Source: Scolanthus callimorphus
Lineage: Eukaryota; Cnidaria; Anthozoa; Actiniaria; Edwardsiidae
Direction of reading: 5' to 3'
Length of the DNA stretch: 64,000 nt
Assembly: GCA_033964015.1 (NCBI GenBank)
Contig: JAWWUD010000113.1
Location: forward strand, 310,001 to 374,000
Positions within the stretch are counted from its first letter, which is position 1; each line of letters begins with the position of its first letter. Positions 33,301-44,707 of the stretch are shown in pieces. A program made the translations under genes and the position numbers. The notes below the pieces were generated by a model. It searched no databases and was not told where the DNA came from. It was given only the letters and a program-made list of their open reading frames with translations.

Positions 33301-33645
33301 CGAACAGCGAACAACCATGGTTATTATTTTGCTCTCGCACGCAATCGAACTCGAAGATCGAATAACGACGCTTGACAACGGACCGCGTTGCTAGCGAAAA
33401 ATTCGTTCCCAGGCTTCCGCTTCAAAATACGATGCAGGGGGGCAAAATTGATTCCGGAGCCATGCCTTAATGGCACTGAGATGAAAAGCTCGTGATTTTG
33501 AAACTTTGTTGCGACATTCCTTGACAACATTATGAACTCGCCTTGACAACGCGCCGTTTCAAACGCAATTAACTATCAAAACGAACCGTTAAAACTTCCG
33601 TCGACAAAACTAAGGTCGCTCCAATCTTAACTGGATAGCGCAGTA
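27302..33645 (+). mobile_element. Large DNA transposon with TIRs, unassigned superfamily
   Basis: The left end TACTACGCTATCCAGTTAA (27302) and the reverse complement of the right end (33627-33645) match except for one or two bases. Further similarity inside includes the TAGTTTTGTCG block and a shared GGCATGGCTC segment (27420 and 33462), giving TIRs of roughly 45-190 bp with divergence. A TA lies at both outer borders and may be the target duplication. Inside is a single multi-exon transposase-like gene (28484-32525). No family assignment was possible by eye. Confidence 0.75.
28484..32525 (+). pseudogene. DDE-like transposase gene of the large transposon, spliced, degenerate
   Basis: The N-terminal part (28484-29209, one frame break near 29080) has a CPNSCGFSK start and a Cys cluster CLANCKGC. 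Further exons are 29476-30049 (frame break near 29712; NWSDLARRYNVTASNGGQIL, a helix-turn-helix-like block) and 30364 onward. The intron 30050-30363 has GT and AG ends and joins in phase 0. Candidate acidic residues are MVWLDNSTVANAG, PLHDVGHHIENSF and SGQAANAERQERIF, spaced as in an RNase H-fold transposase with a helical insert. A TAG at 31057-31059 and a frame change near 31998 break the C-terminal half, which ends at 32525 with a charged helical tail. Confidence 0.6.
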
Positions 33646-34068
33646 AATTATTTTCGAAATATTTTGTTCACCAGCTCTACGCCACATAAACTTAGCCACA
33701 TAAACTTGGATCTCAGCTGAACGCCGCCAGGCCCCCAAATTTAGTCGTCATTGGCGACAATATGGTCGCAATGTCAGGGCCTGCTGGATGCAAAGCACAA
33801 GAAATACTAAGCTGACTCATGCGAAAGTCAGAGCGCATTTCGCGAAAATATATTTTCGTCTACAACTTTAAAAATATACTCGCTATGAACGTGAATCTTG
33901 GAGAATATTTGCAGTTATTATCCAACTGCAAGGAGAGGAGCACAAATATCGTAGGAGTGAGACTGGGGCGAGTACAAATATCCCGCGATATTGTACACTT
34001 CCAAACTATTTTCACAAAGGGTTCGTCCATTCTTACTTCAAAGCATCGGGAAATAAGTGTCGGATAAT

Positions 34069-34213
34069 AAACACTTATTAGACATTTTAGTGTACAATAT
34101 CTCCGAACATTTTTTCTCGTCTTTGTATTTTGCCTCGCCCGAAGACGGGCTCCACAAAACACTCCAGACTCGAAAAAATATCCAGCGATATTGTACATTA
34201 AAATGTCTAATAA
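34069..34213. repeat. Short fold-back, 0.15 kb
   Basis: TTATTAGACATTTTAGTGTA (34073) is repeated inverted at about 34190-34212, with a CGCCCGAAGACGGGC-like centre at 34136-34150. An additional related half (33960-33990) lies just left. No gene is present. Confidence 0.65.
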
Positions 34214-34331
34214 GATATATGTATCTTTTGACAATATGTGCGCATTATCTGATCTCCATTAGCGTTAACACTTTTATTGATATCTAACTTAAATGGATCC
34301 CCTCCTATTTCTTCTCTAACCCCAGTTTCAG

Positions 34332-35531
34332 GCTCTACGGTATCTAGAGATTGACTGATTGCCTACATGTACCGGTAACCGAAGTTTGACTAAATTCTAC
34401 AAGCCCGATCTGAAGATTTTTGGTTTTATAAATCAGGGCTATAAATTATGTAAAATCTGGTGTTATGAATTACCATGACAGAGTTTGGTACTTCATGGAT
34501 ATAAATTGAAAGTTTTTATGGCTCATTCTATTTGTGTATGTTTAGGAAGGTCATGCTTTTTATTAGAATTAAATATTTCTTTGCCATTTTGAAAAGCCTA
34601 CAAATGTAAGTATCAACATGATGGCCCCACGCATCAGCTTACTGCAAAATTCTGGCCTACTTTTACAAAATTTGGACTACTTTGAAAAATCGTAGTTTTC
34701 TTTTTCACTTCAAATTTTTGGATGACTCCGATTGATCAATGTAAAGTTTGTCTCCAACGTTTCATATCGATTGAAATTTCCTATGGTCATCAACTGTGGA
34801 CGCAAAGATAAATATCGGATGGATTCGTGTACCGGTAGTTTCTGCTCAGGACTAGCTTTTGTTCTTCGTTCGGCACAAAATCGATTTCCAATGTGGTGCA
34901 CGTTACATGGTAATTAAATGCATAACAAAAGACCGAAAAACCTGAAGAAAATTGTCATACATTGGAGACTAGCCAAGCACGGACAAGCCGATGTGCGCTC
35001 TATTAGAATTCAATTTTGTGCCGAATGGGGAACAAAAGCAAATCCCAGAGTAGAACTACAGAAATCCACCCAATATTTACCGATCTTTGCGTCCCCAGTT
35101 GACAGCCTTAGAGATTTCAATTAATATGAAACGTTGGAGACAAACTTTACATTTATCCATTGGAGTCGTCCAAAATTTTGAAGCGAAAAAACTACGATAT
35201 TTTAAATCAGACCAAATTTTGTGAAAGTAGGCCCAAATTTTGCATTGCGCTGATGCGTAGAGCAATTATGTTTATCTTTCGAAATCGCAAAATAATATTT
35301 AATTTTAATCAAAAGCATGACCTTCCTGAACAATTACAAATAGATTGAGCTATAAACACCTTTAATTTATTACCATGAAGTACCAAACTCTGACATTATT
35401 TATTCACTTCACTGAATTTTACATAAATAATAGCCATGATTTATAAAAAAGATCTTCAGATCAGGCTTGTAGAATTTAGTCAAACTTCGGTTACATGGAG
35501 GCAACCAATCAATCTTGTGGTACCGTAGAGC
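34332..35531. mobile_element. Fold-back element of 1.2 kb
   Basis: The left arm starts GCTCTACGGTA and includes CCGAAGTTTGACTAAATTCT. The right arm has the reverse complement (AGAATTTAGTCAAACTTCGG at 35470) and ends TACCGTAGAGC. Arms of about 570 bp match with frequent substitutions and indels, around a loop near 34910-34990. There is no coding capacity. Small ORFs on both strands are mirror images of each other and not genes. Confidence 0.75.
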
Positions 35532-36719
35532 ATTTTTTGAAAAAATGTTGGTACCATCTGAAACGGAGGTGAGAGTAGAAACAAGTGTGGCTCGATTGTC
35601 ACGTAATACTATCTCTGATCTCCAAAACGTTTGCACTGACATGTGTTTCAGTCTATTGGTAGTATTGTATGGGATTGTTATATTGGTTGCACAATAGAAA
35701 TCAACCTGTTTTTATATGAGAGGTTCAAAATTGGTTGCATGGGTGCAAAAAGCCTGGGTCGATCCACCTTTAAAATCTATAAACTATTTTGAAACATTTC
35801 ATCAACTCTACATTGTGAACAATGGTTCCAGATCTCAATGAAGTTTGGGGCACAAAATGGAGAAAAGAAATGGAAAGGGGTTCAAGCAAACCTAAATCAA
35901 TGTGCTTGGATGCAAAGCACAACAAGAAATCCTTATAAAGCCTGTGAATGCAGTAGCTTATAAGGTCTTCTTCCTTTTCTTCAACTTTACATTGTGTTGC
36001 TCCAGAATATACCCCCCCCCCCCATGTTGTCAAGTGCTTCCCCGCCCCTCTAGAATTTCCAATCCCTTCTGTGGGGGAAGAAGAGGGGGTTGGATATCTT
36101 TCTGGAACCACACATTGGACAATTATATTTGTATACCTTTTTGTATAAGATTTTGAATTTATATCACAAAGATCAATTTTATACATTTATAAAATTTAAC
36201 AATAAACTTATGTTTAAATCATTCATTTAAATGTTGATCATTTGCTCTGAGCAGTGCGCTAGGACCACAAACTGTGGAAGCACCTTTGCAAACTGCATGC
36301 AACATTGGACACTGCAAGATTTTTAACCATCAATGAATTTCGGTCTTTAACATGGAGCCTTTTATGTCATCTAATTTTAATTGTTTTGTCAACAAGAACT
36401 CTCTCTCTTTCTTTAACGTTTGCCAGTTGTGTCAGAGCCCTAAAAGATACCAATCTACCTTAAATTTTAATGCAGATCATGGTCACCCGAAAGGAGACCA
36501 AAAAGATACGATGATCATTGCATTCCTCCTGGAAACTGATTGAGTCGAGGTCACGGCAGGTTATGACGACTAAAATGGTGGAAAGTGTGCGGTATCAGTC
36601 CAAAGGCATCATTACCAAAGAGGTCATTTTTTTCAAAATCATCTAATGATGTTGTCTACATTGATTGCGAGTTATTTGTGACTAGGAGAGCTGATCTTAT
36701 AATAATTCCTACAATTTTC
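35532..36719. other. No gene; AT-rich sequence with a C-tract
   Basis: Holds a diverged copy of the hairpin family near 35906 and a C13 tract at 36009-36021. A segment at 35815-35925 resembles the 3' part of the BEN-gene last exon and its downstream hairpin (26715-26830), so it is probably an old duplicate of that locus. Confidence 0.45.
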
Positions 36720-36905
36720 GGTAATTTCTTATAAGATCTTCTAATTAAACTTACAAGTTTTCTTATAAGTTAATAAGATTCTTATAAGATTGCAATCAAG
36801 TTCTTATAAGATTCTTATAAGATTCTTATAGGATTCTTATAGGATTCTTATAAGATTCTTACTAAGTTATTCCATAAGATTCTTGATAAGATTCTTAATA
36901 AGAAT
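36720..36905. repeat. ATTCTTATAAG short tandem repeat
   Basis: Irregular head-to-tail copies of ATTCTTATAAG and close variants, about a dozen. It is simple-sequence DNA with no coding potential. From 36906 to 37531 there is no recognisable gene; a small hairpin GTGGATTAGAGA lies at 36932-37003. Confidence 0.8.
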
Positions 36906-37919
36906 CTTAATAACAATGTCAACCTGGGACTGTGGATTAGAGAAGGCAGACCCCAAAGAAGAGTACTGCGTTTTCTGTGGTGATAAGGTAATGTCTCTAA
37001 TCCACCAGAGTGTGAAGGATTGAAAATACAAAAGTGGTTTTGTAGTCTGAGTGACTTTCAACAAGTAAAGGTAAAATGACCCTGAAATGAAGACAAGTCA
37101 GAAATCCAAACACTGTTGGTTCATACAAAAATTGCTAACCGACGTGCAAGTGGATGATATATACAGTGTAAGCCAAAAAGAAAAGAGCTGAGAAAAGCTT
37201 CATGCACTGTTTAGTTATTTTGCTTGCATTTTATTTAGCAAAATATTCATTTTTTGTTTCAAGTTTATCAGTTGCACTGTATATAGATTCCACTGAATAT
37301 CACTTCATGTCAATTGGGAAGTTTTTTAAGGTTTGAATTTTGTAAAAGCAAGTAAAAAGGTAGATAACATATTGCCAAGGTTCAAGGTTTCTAGATTTCA
37401 ACTGGTTCATCATATAAGTATGGGCCCGGCCAAGCTCAGAGAGACCATTTTACGAGATTTTGTAAAATTTTAGCATGGAAAATTTCCGTGTAGCAAGTAT
37501 CATATCTAAACATTAAGCTAAAACATAGAAGAACGCGTTCCAAACTAGTTTGAGGTTTTCCAAAACTCAAAAAAATGGAGTCAATCCATCACACAACTCT
37601 AAATCTCGAAACTTATTCAGAGCAATAAAATAAATCAACAACGGACCCTTCTATTTGTTGGCGCTATGTCGGTAAATCGTTCTAAATACATGACCATTAC
37701 CCGATGTTGAAAAACACGCATTTTACACAGAACACAGCAATTTCATTAAACTCTTTATTGTGATATGAATTATTTCCTCTGACATCAAAATCAATCGCAA
37801 AAACTGTGTTGTAAAAAAGTATTATTCTTCTGAACACGAAAAACTCTAGTATGAAACAGTATACATATCAACTTTTCTTGTGTTTAAAAACTACTACGCG
37901 TTAAAGCCGAAAAAATATG

Positions 37920-38190
37920 CTAGGAAATTCATAGCCAATTGAACCTCCAACAAATGGCTAGGAAATTCTTAGCCATTTGAACCTCGAACAATCTCGAACA
38001 AATGGCTAGGAAATTCTTAGCCATTAGAACCTCGAACAAATGGCTAGGAAATTCTTAGCCATTTGAACCTCGAACAAATGGCTAGGAAATTCTTAGCCAT
38101 TTGAACCTCGAACAAATGGCTAGGAAATTCTTAGCCATTTGAACCTCGAACAAATGGCTAGGAAATTCTTAGCCATTCGAACCTCTAAAT
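37920..38190. repeat. 37-bp tandem repeat, left array
   Basis: Seven near-identical units contain AATGGCTAGGAAATTCTTAG, CCATTTGAACCTCGAAC. Each unit itself holds a small palindrome, GGCTAGGAAATTCTTAGCC. The regular spacing recalls a CRISPR array, but there are no unique spacers, and an inverted array of the same unit lies at 41660-41935. Confidence 0.9.
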
Positions 38191-38210
38191 AAGTGGCGTT
38201 AACTACTGTA

Positions 38211-38326
38211 ATCTCCCGCATATAAGAACCTATTAGGCTAAGATTTGCTTATAAACCACGTTTTCTGTATTTTCAGTTCAGATTAGCATTTGTTTTATAA
38301 GCTAACATTCTAGGCTCTTATATGCG
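38211..38326. repeat. Small fold-back nested in the 4.6-kb element
   Basis: CTCCCGCATATAAGAACC at the left and its reverse complement, GCTCTTATATGCGGG, at the right flank a short AT-rich loop. It is a MITE-like hairpin. Confidence 0.65.
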
Positions 38327-39050
38327 GGTGTTTGTGTTCTATAAAGAGTGAAAACAGTAATAGTTAAGTGAGTGTGCTACCTAGAGAAAAGGCTAAACAT
38401 CAATGACGCAGAAAAGTATTCATTTTGCCAGACCCGGAAAAAGTAAGGTGGAAATTTCCACCGAGCATCGTCGGACAAATCTAATGCTAAGTATTCATTT
38501 TGCCAGACCCCGAAAAAGAAGGTGGAAATTTTCACCAAGCATCGTCGGACAAATCTAATGCTAAAAGTCCGGATTTTGCCAGAGCAATAAAATGCTACTC
38601 GTAAAGCTAAAGCTTAGAGACTCCGAAAAGTGAGATGAAAGTTTCCAACCGTTAAAGCGCTGTAAAAATACCATCTTCAAAGTCTAGAAAGCTACTGTGT
38701 TGGAAACTCTAGCAGCATTCCAAAATACAATGCTAAAGGTTTGCCTCATACTCTAAGAAAATATGAAATCCTTAAACTTAATGCATTAACTTTAATTTCA
38801 ACTTGAGTTTGTAAAAACGTCTTCTCGGCATTCGTTATCAGTTATTTATACATTTTTGTCAATGGAACCCGCAGTGTCAAACCAGGCGTCAAAACACCGC
38901 CGGATGAGGCCACTAAAATGAAATCGCAATGTAACATTTCCAGTCAGTCAAGTCGAACAACATACTAATGTACCTAAATTCCTCGAGTGTAACTAGATGA
39001 AAAATCGCGGAAATCTCAGACAAAGCACGGTCTCGATAGAAATAGATAAC

Positions 39051-39471
39051 CCCGGGGGGGGTTCTCCCATGTAAGAGTGATAGGGTGCTCGTCGGGACAT
39101 CGGAAAATATACCCTAAAAAATACCAGGACGCAAAAAATCCAACCCCTAAAAAATACCTTATAAAACAAAATGACCCCTAAAAAATACCAACAATAAACC
39201 TTTTTTGTTATTGTTTATGTTTTTTCATCTCAAAACAAGCTTATTTTAGAACTATAAATAATCAAAGAAAGAAAGAAAACGTTTTACTTGGTTTGTGACC
39301 CTTTCATTCATTTGCGTACCCTAAAAAATACCATTTATTAGTGAAAGCCACAATGTTTCTCCGATACCCCCTAAAAAATACCTGAGAGTCGATTTTGACC
39401 CCTAAAAAATACGACGAGCACCCCTATCAGGTCGACAAGTGAAGAACCCCCCCCCCCCCCCCCCCCCCGGG
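39051..39471. mobile_element. Fold-back MITE with G/C-tract termini
   Basis: Ends are CCCGGGGGGGGTTCTCCC and its inverted partner with a C22 tract, followed inward by a matched ATAGGGGTGCTCGTCG pair. AGATAAC lies directly outside both ends (39044-39050 and 39472-39478), giving a 7-bp, possibly 8-bp, target duplication as in hAT-type MITEs. The centre has repeated CCCTAAAAAATACC motifs. Confidence 0.75.
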
Positions 39472-41032
39472 AGATAACCGCAAACAATTTCTGTAGCGAA
39501 GATGTTCGTCACAACTATTGAGTGCATACATTGTTCTTACGTCCAGATTTCCTACGCAAAGTTCTCCTATTAACCCAGAATGGTTAATAGCCGAGCCTAT
39601 ATTACTTATATTATAGACATCAGCGTTTACCTTATATCCCATATCACCCGAGTAGGAAGATGTCGCAATCATGTCTCCGAGAGGAAACTTTGAACTGGTT
39701 TTAAAAGCTTGAAAGGCATATTGTTATTCGTTTGTAAAATGTTCGCCCTTTCCTTCTTGCTTTTGTTTGGAAGTAGAACTTTTGTCTACGGCCCTCGGTG
39801 GCTTTTCCTTTCCTTTTACGTGACATTGTAGCCATCGACGGCCATAAGACTTATGTTCAAAATACAAAGGACAATGATCAGTCCGTTGCAAGAACATGCA
39901 GCACCCATGGTGTGATGTTTATGAGTGGTCACGTGTAAGGTCTTGACCTATAATCCCGCGTTTTGATTGGTCATTAAATTTGCTTTCCTTTTTTGATTGG
40001 ATAATTCGAAATTTAACTTTGAGTTGGTTTCAGCGCAGCATCCTCTAAACGGAAATAAACTTCATTGCTCGCTTTGCTTTGCAAAGGAAGAGTCTTCGGA
40101 TAAAGAGAAGTCTGCGCTGCTTTTGTATGGTTACAATCACCAGGGCTGCTCCGGAAATAACCGCTGGTACTACAAAATTCAAAATAATCAAGTTTGAAAC
40201 GAAGAGTATGAAAGGTAAGCTTCAGTTTATTTACAATATTAAGCACAGAAAATGTTCACTGGCTTTCTGTCCTTACTGGCTTTCTGTCCTTGCTAGACAG
40301 TACACAGCAAGATATAGGCAGAAATGACTGCTTGCTGTTATTGTTATGGAAAGTATTTAGCTTCCCTTACTCCTAAATAGCTAGTATTAGATGCTCGGTG
40401 CAAAAACAATGCGACAGGCAGCTTTTTACTATCAGTTTCAACGGAATAAAAGACAAACAAAGGGTAATAGTGTTACACGCAATAGAAAACAAACCGCTAC
40501 TGAACAATTACAGATGCGCGATTATAATAAGTTTAAGGCATTACGGTGTAGTTCAGTTTTTGCCCGAGTTTTTGGCTCTCTATTATAATAGTTAATACAA
40601 TTTATGTTCTTGGCTTACATGTTGTTTACCATTCTCAGGGCTCATTATAACTCTCTTCACCGGCTCAAGCCGAAATCAGCCTGACTCAACGAACCACGAA
40701 CATATTTCTTACCGCGAAAATCTACTATTTGTTATTTGCGATTCATCTAAACATATGAACGTCTTGATTGCATCGATAATCATCAGCGAATAATTACGTT
40801 ATAAAATATATTTTCTACTCTCTGACTCTGAACGCACATAATTCTTGACAATTCATTATTTTCTGCTTTAGGTATCTACCAAAGCTCGTTTGATCTCCAG
40901 GAGAAGACAGTTATGATAATGGAACTAAAAACATTGCGTTTTACGCAGTGGCTAAATGACTGGTAACCGGTCAAGGTCTTCAGAATGCGTATAACAGACA
41001 TTGAATAGAGAAAAAGAGTTACTCACTATTTG

Positions 41033-41037
<5 letters not shown>

Positions 41038-41066
<29 letters not shown>
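41038..41066. repeat. (CT)n microsatellite
   Basis: About thirteen CT units in a row next to the right 75-bp array of the 4.6-kb element. Confidence 0.9.
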
Positions 41067-41073
<7 letters not shown>

Positions 41074-41659
41074 AGCATTGCATTTGACCAACGATGTATG
41101 ATGGAAATTTCCACCTTACTTTTTCGGTGTCTGCCATATCCAGACTTTTAGCATAATATTTGTCCGACGATGCTTGGTGCAAATTTCCACCTTACTTTTC
41201 GGAGTCTGGCAAAATCAAAAATTTTAGCATTAGATTTGTCCGACGATGCATGATGGAAATTTCCACCTTACGTTTCGGGGCTGGCAAGCCCAGCGCTGTA
41301 AATTTCAAACATGGTGAATTTTGGTAGTGATGACACTCAATTATGTTTTTTTTCTAACCAGAATAAGGACTTTTGGAAGGAAAATAACATTAGCCTTTAC
41401 TTTTTGTCCAAACAATCTCTACTTCAGAATACCGCACAGATAGAAGAGTCTGTAAAACGCTGATCATTATTGTATTGGTCTATGTTACTAACTATTTATA
41501 CCTGTATACCTGTAAATAAAGTTTATACATTATTATGACATTTAAAATCGTTTTCTAATTGATATAGAAGTATTTTTGTGTAATAAGTTGTAGATATCCA
41601 CTCAAGTGGCTCGCACGCGCGCATAGAAATAATGCGTTAGCCATTTCACAGCTTGAACT

Positions 41660-41935
41660 TCCAAAAATGGCTAGGAAATTCTTAGCCATTTTAACCTCTA
41701 AAAAATGGCTAGTAATTTCCTAGCCATTTTAGAGGTTCAACTGAATGGCTAAGAATTTCCTAGCCATTTGTTAGAGGTTCAAATGGCTAAGAATTTCCTA
41801 GCCTTTCAAAGAGGTTCAACTGAATGGCTAAGAATTTCCTAGCCATTTGTTAGAGCTTCAAATGGCTAAGAATTTCCTAGCCTTTTCAAAGAGGTTCAAA
41901 TGGCTAAGAATTTCCGAGCAAGTTTTGAAAGGTTA
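41660..41935. repeat. 37-bp tandem repeat, right inverted array
   Basis: Same unit as 37920-38190 in reverse orientation, with more divergence (units of 36-40 bp and some TTAGAGGTTCAA spacers). It marks the right arm of the 4.6-kb element. Confidence 0.85.
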
Positions 41936-42560
41936 AATGGGTGTGAATTTAGGTTCAAATTGCGTAGAATTTCTGACAAAAAAAAGATAGGAAAAAATTT
42001 CATGAAAAGTTCTAATATCTTTAAATCTATGTTGAATTTTGAAGAACACCGCGAAATTGTTTTCACAGTCGGTGATAATCCATATATCTCCTCGAAACTA
42101 TATTTTTTATATAGAGAAACAAAAGAAATCCTACAAATCAACCCATTTTGGAAAACCTCAAACTAGTTTGGAACGCGTTGAAGGTAACTTGTCGCTTAGC
42201 GGGGCACTTAGCAGAAACCACTTAGCAGAAACCTTAAGCAACTATTATACAAAGACAACACTGTGTTGAGGTTTCTTATTGCACATTTTTCATACTTCCC
42301 AGCCTAACGAAAGGCAATTCAAAAGAAACAGCATATATAATACTGACAAGTGTATTTTAGATTTTTAGTACTTTTTGTGCAAAAGAAAAATACATTTTTT
42401 AAATATTCACACCTACACTCGTTTGCAAAAACACTGTCCACCCTAAATATATGTATCCTTTGTCTTTTTATCAGTCCCTTTTCACTAGTGAGGGTATTGG
42501 TCAAAACAAAAGTGCTTGGAAATCAATTTGAAACATTTTTTTTCTGGTTTGTCTATATAA

Positions 42561-42717
42561 TAAAAAGACAATTACACGGTGGCGCAAAGATATGAGTTTT
42601 ATTTTCTCGTGTCAATAACAATATTTTACTCATTCGCTGCACTCATTCGTAAAATATTGTTCTTGCCACTCGAAAATAAAACTCATATCTTCGCGCCACC
42701 GTGTAATTGTCTTTTTA
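42561..42717. mobile_element. Hairpin MITE, 157 bp
   Basis: TAAAAAGACAATTACACGGT and further bases (about 45 bp) recur inverted at the right end with one or two mismatches. The inner stem continues through an AATATTTTAC pair, so nearly the whole element folds back. There is no coding capacity. Confidence 0.85.
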
Positions 42718-43053
42718 TTTATATTTATTTATTTTAATATCATTGATTTATCAGATGTAGCTAGCCAATAGTTCCAGCCATTATATTATGGTGTATCAAG
42801 TGGAGCAACAAAATGTTTATTTTCCTAGGACCCAAATCTAGCCTGACAGCTGCTTATCATGCAAAGAGTTGCGTGGCGTTGAATTCAATATTTGCGTGGG
42901 AGTCCCAATAAACAGTATTTGACCAGAATATACTATTCATGTGAAGTTAACATTTGTAGTTTGTTAATAGAAGCTTTCCAATGTAGGTGTTCCATCCGGC
43001 ATGACCCCCATATATTGATTTCGAATACAAGTACCATGATTATTCACTGAAAA

Positions 43054-43764
43054 CTATACCCCAATTCGTTCCAGTAGATATAGGAGCACTTCAGCGTAAC
43101 TTGCATCTTTTATGATTACACTCAATAGCAAATGGTTTTCAACACTCGGTACAATCTCTGCTCGGCATCCAACTCGTCGTTTCCCTGTAAAATGTTTACA
43201 CAGATGCTGCTCCATTTCTACTCTTTCTGTTCCAGTCAGCTTGCACAAATCTCTTATCAATCTCTTTTTGTGTGTAAATGTGTTAGCCCATGGTGTTCTT
43301 GCAGTACAAAGCAAGCCAAAGGCTTGCTTCCAAGGGAGAAGAATCCACGACGTTTCGTATAGTCTCAAATATTTCCTTCGGCAATCCCCGCTTGAACTCA
43401 ATAGACCAAGGATTCCTTGCCCTTGGCGACGGTGACATCCTTCTTTTTAGCATTTGTAGCCACAGACTTACTGCCGATATGATAACTGGGCCAACTATAA
43501 TTTTTTGCTTCAATATAAAAGCTGATGTGTTGTTATTTTCCGTGTACCGCTCGTAAAGTTCTTCGAGCGCCTGCTTCGCATCGCGTTCAAAATCAATATA
43601 GGAGCCTCTAATGGTTGGCCTTCAAGGTTTTAACGCACTCAACGAGCTCTTGAATACTTCTGTAAAACTCGGAGGCTCCTCTTGCACCTCTGATGCATTA
43701 TTTTCTACCAAGAGACCCTAAAACCATGTCAGCCGTGAGCTTCCGTCTTTTCGACATCTTGTTT
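43054..43764 (-). pseudogene. Degraded coding sequence of unknown family
   Basis: On the minus strand a start MSKRRKLTADMVLGSLG (from 43762) is followed in broken frames by AALEELYERY-like and KQKIIVGPVIISAVSLWLQ segments. Then come NPWSIEFKRGLPKEIFETIR and, after a frame change near 43330, KRLIRDLCKLTGTERVEMEQ. The charge pattern and smooth hand-over between frames suggest a real protein that has decayed. I do not recognise it; it could be from a transposon or a retrocopied host gene. Confidence 0.35.
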
Positions 43765-44046
43765 TTAAGGGTGAAGCCGCTGGTTAGCACCCTAACATAA
43801 CAGGCGCTATTTGACCGGTTGATCGCGACAGCTGACCCTTTGTGTCGGGCATACTTTTGATATTGTCGAAAGGAAAGAAAAGAAAAGAAAATGCAAAAAA
43901 CTATACAATTTCGATTGTAAAGATTAATTACGTTAACACTTCAATTGGGCGTTGTCTCAATTTTTTTTAGAAAAATACACCTTACAGATCACTCTACCAG
44001 ATTTGCTATGCAGAATAAGTGAATTGTTTAAAGAATCTGATGTAAT

Positions 44047-44707
44047 TTGTGCCTAAGTTGTTCAAAATTGGCCTATGCAAATACCTTAAGTAGTTTATTT
44101 AACAAGGAAAATCCTGAAAGGGCCCAGAGAGCCATTGGAGCACAAGTTGTCTTTGGAGTTTATGGTTGCTTTCTAGAACACTTGCGAAACATTGTAGTTA
44201 AGGCTAGAAATGATCAGCCTATTACACAAAATATGGAAGAAATCAAGCCAGCTGGCAAAGCCAAAACAAGACATGTTGGGTTGGTCTTTTCGAAAAGTGC
44301 GAAGTAAATCGAGAAGATATGTCAGACGCAATATCTACTCCGAACAAAGCTCAACCCTGCAAGCTGTGGAGAAGCACTCTAGGAAATGTATTAAAAGATA
44401 GGGAAGAGATAATCACTCCATCTTCACAGCTAGAAGAAAGTGCTTATATAGAAACCCTTGAGATAACTAAAAACCGTCAGTCCAGAAACAGGTGTGTAAC
44501 AAGTGTTACACACATCACACTTCTTTCTTAGACTGGAACAGGAGAGTTAACCAAATCAATGATTGCAGACAACAGGAAGATAGAGAGCACATGGTTGCAC
44601 TGGCCCAGGAGGAGATTAGAGGAAATACTGCATTAAAGGCAACGTGGGTCCAGTGTTTTGATCACAGCATCCTTTACAGGGCTGAAGAAAGTAACGCATT
44701 TAGTTAA
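44047..44707 (+). pseudogene. Degraded coding sequence of unknown family, plus strand
   Basis: Three overlapping ORFs in different frames give FNKENPERAQRAIGAQVVFG, KLWRSTLGNVLKDREEII and FLDWNRRVNQINDCRQQED. They look like consecutive pieces of one charged helical protein broken by frameshifts. A further coding-like piece, LGELSNDIIQRYLNMGSAQY, lies at 45187-45245. Family unknown. It is divergently placed from 43054-43764. Confidence 0.3.

Larger units (their letters stand above)
37532..42179. mobile_element. 4.6-kb inverted-repeat element with subterminal tandem repeats
   Basis: Both ends carry AACGCGTT followed inward by CCAAACTAGTTTGAGG and TTTTCCAAAA. Inside each end lies a matching inverted pair of tandem arrays: a 37-bp unit (37920-38190 versus 41660-41935) and a 75-bp unit with GTGGAAATTTCCACC-type half-sites (38400-38580 versus 41075-41290). 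The interior (38.6-41.0 kb) has no recognisable transposase. AACGCGTT is its own reverse complement, so it may be an 8-bp target duplication (hAT-like) or part of the termini. Confidence 0.7.

Noticed and set aside
36911..36982. Host exon with Cys-x-x-Cys (YCVFCGDK)
   Set aside because: It lies in a small hairpin (GTGGATTAGAGA at both sides) and has no partner exon.
37920..38190. CRISPR-like array
   Set aside because: Units are regular, but there are no variable spacers, the unit is internally palindromic, and the same array is present inverted at 41660-41935 in a eukaryotic transposon-like element.
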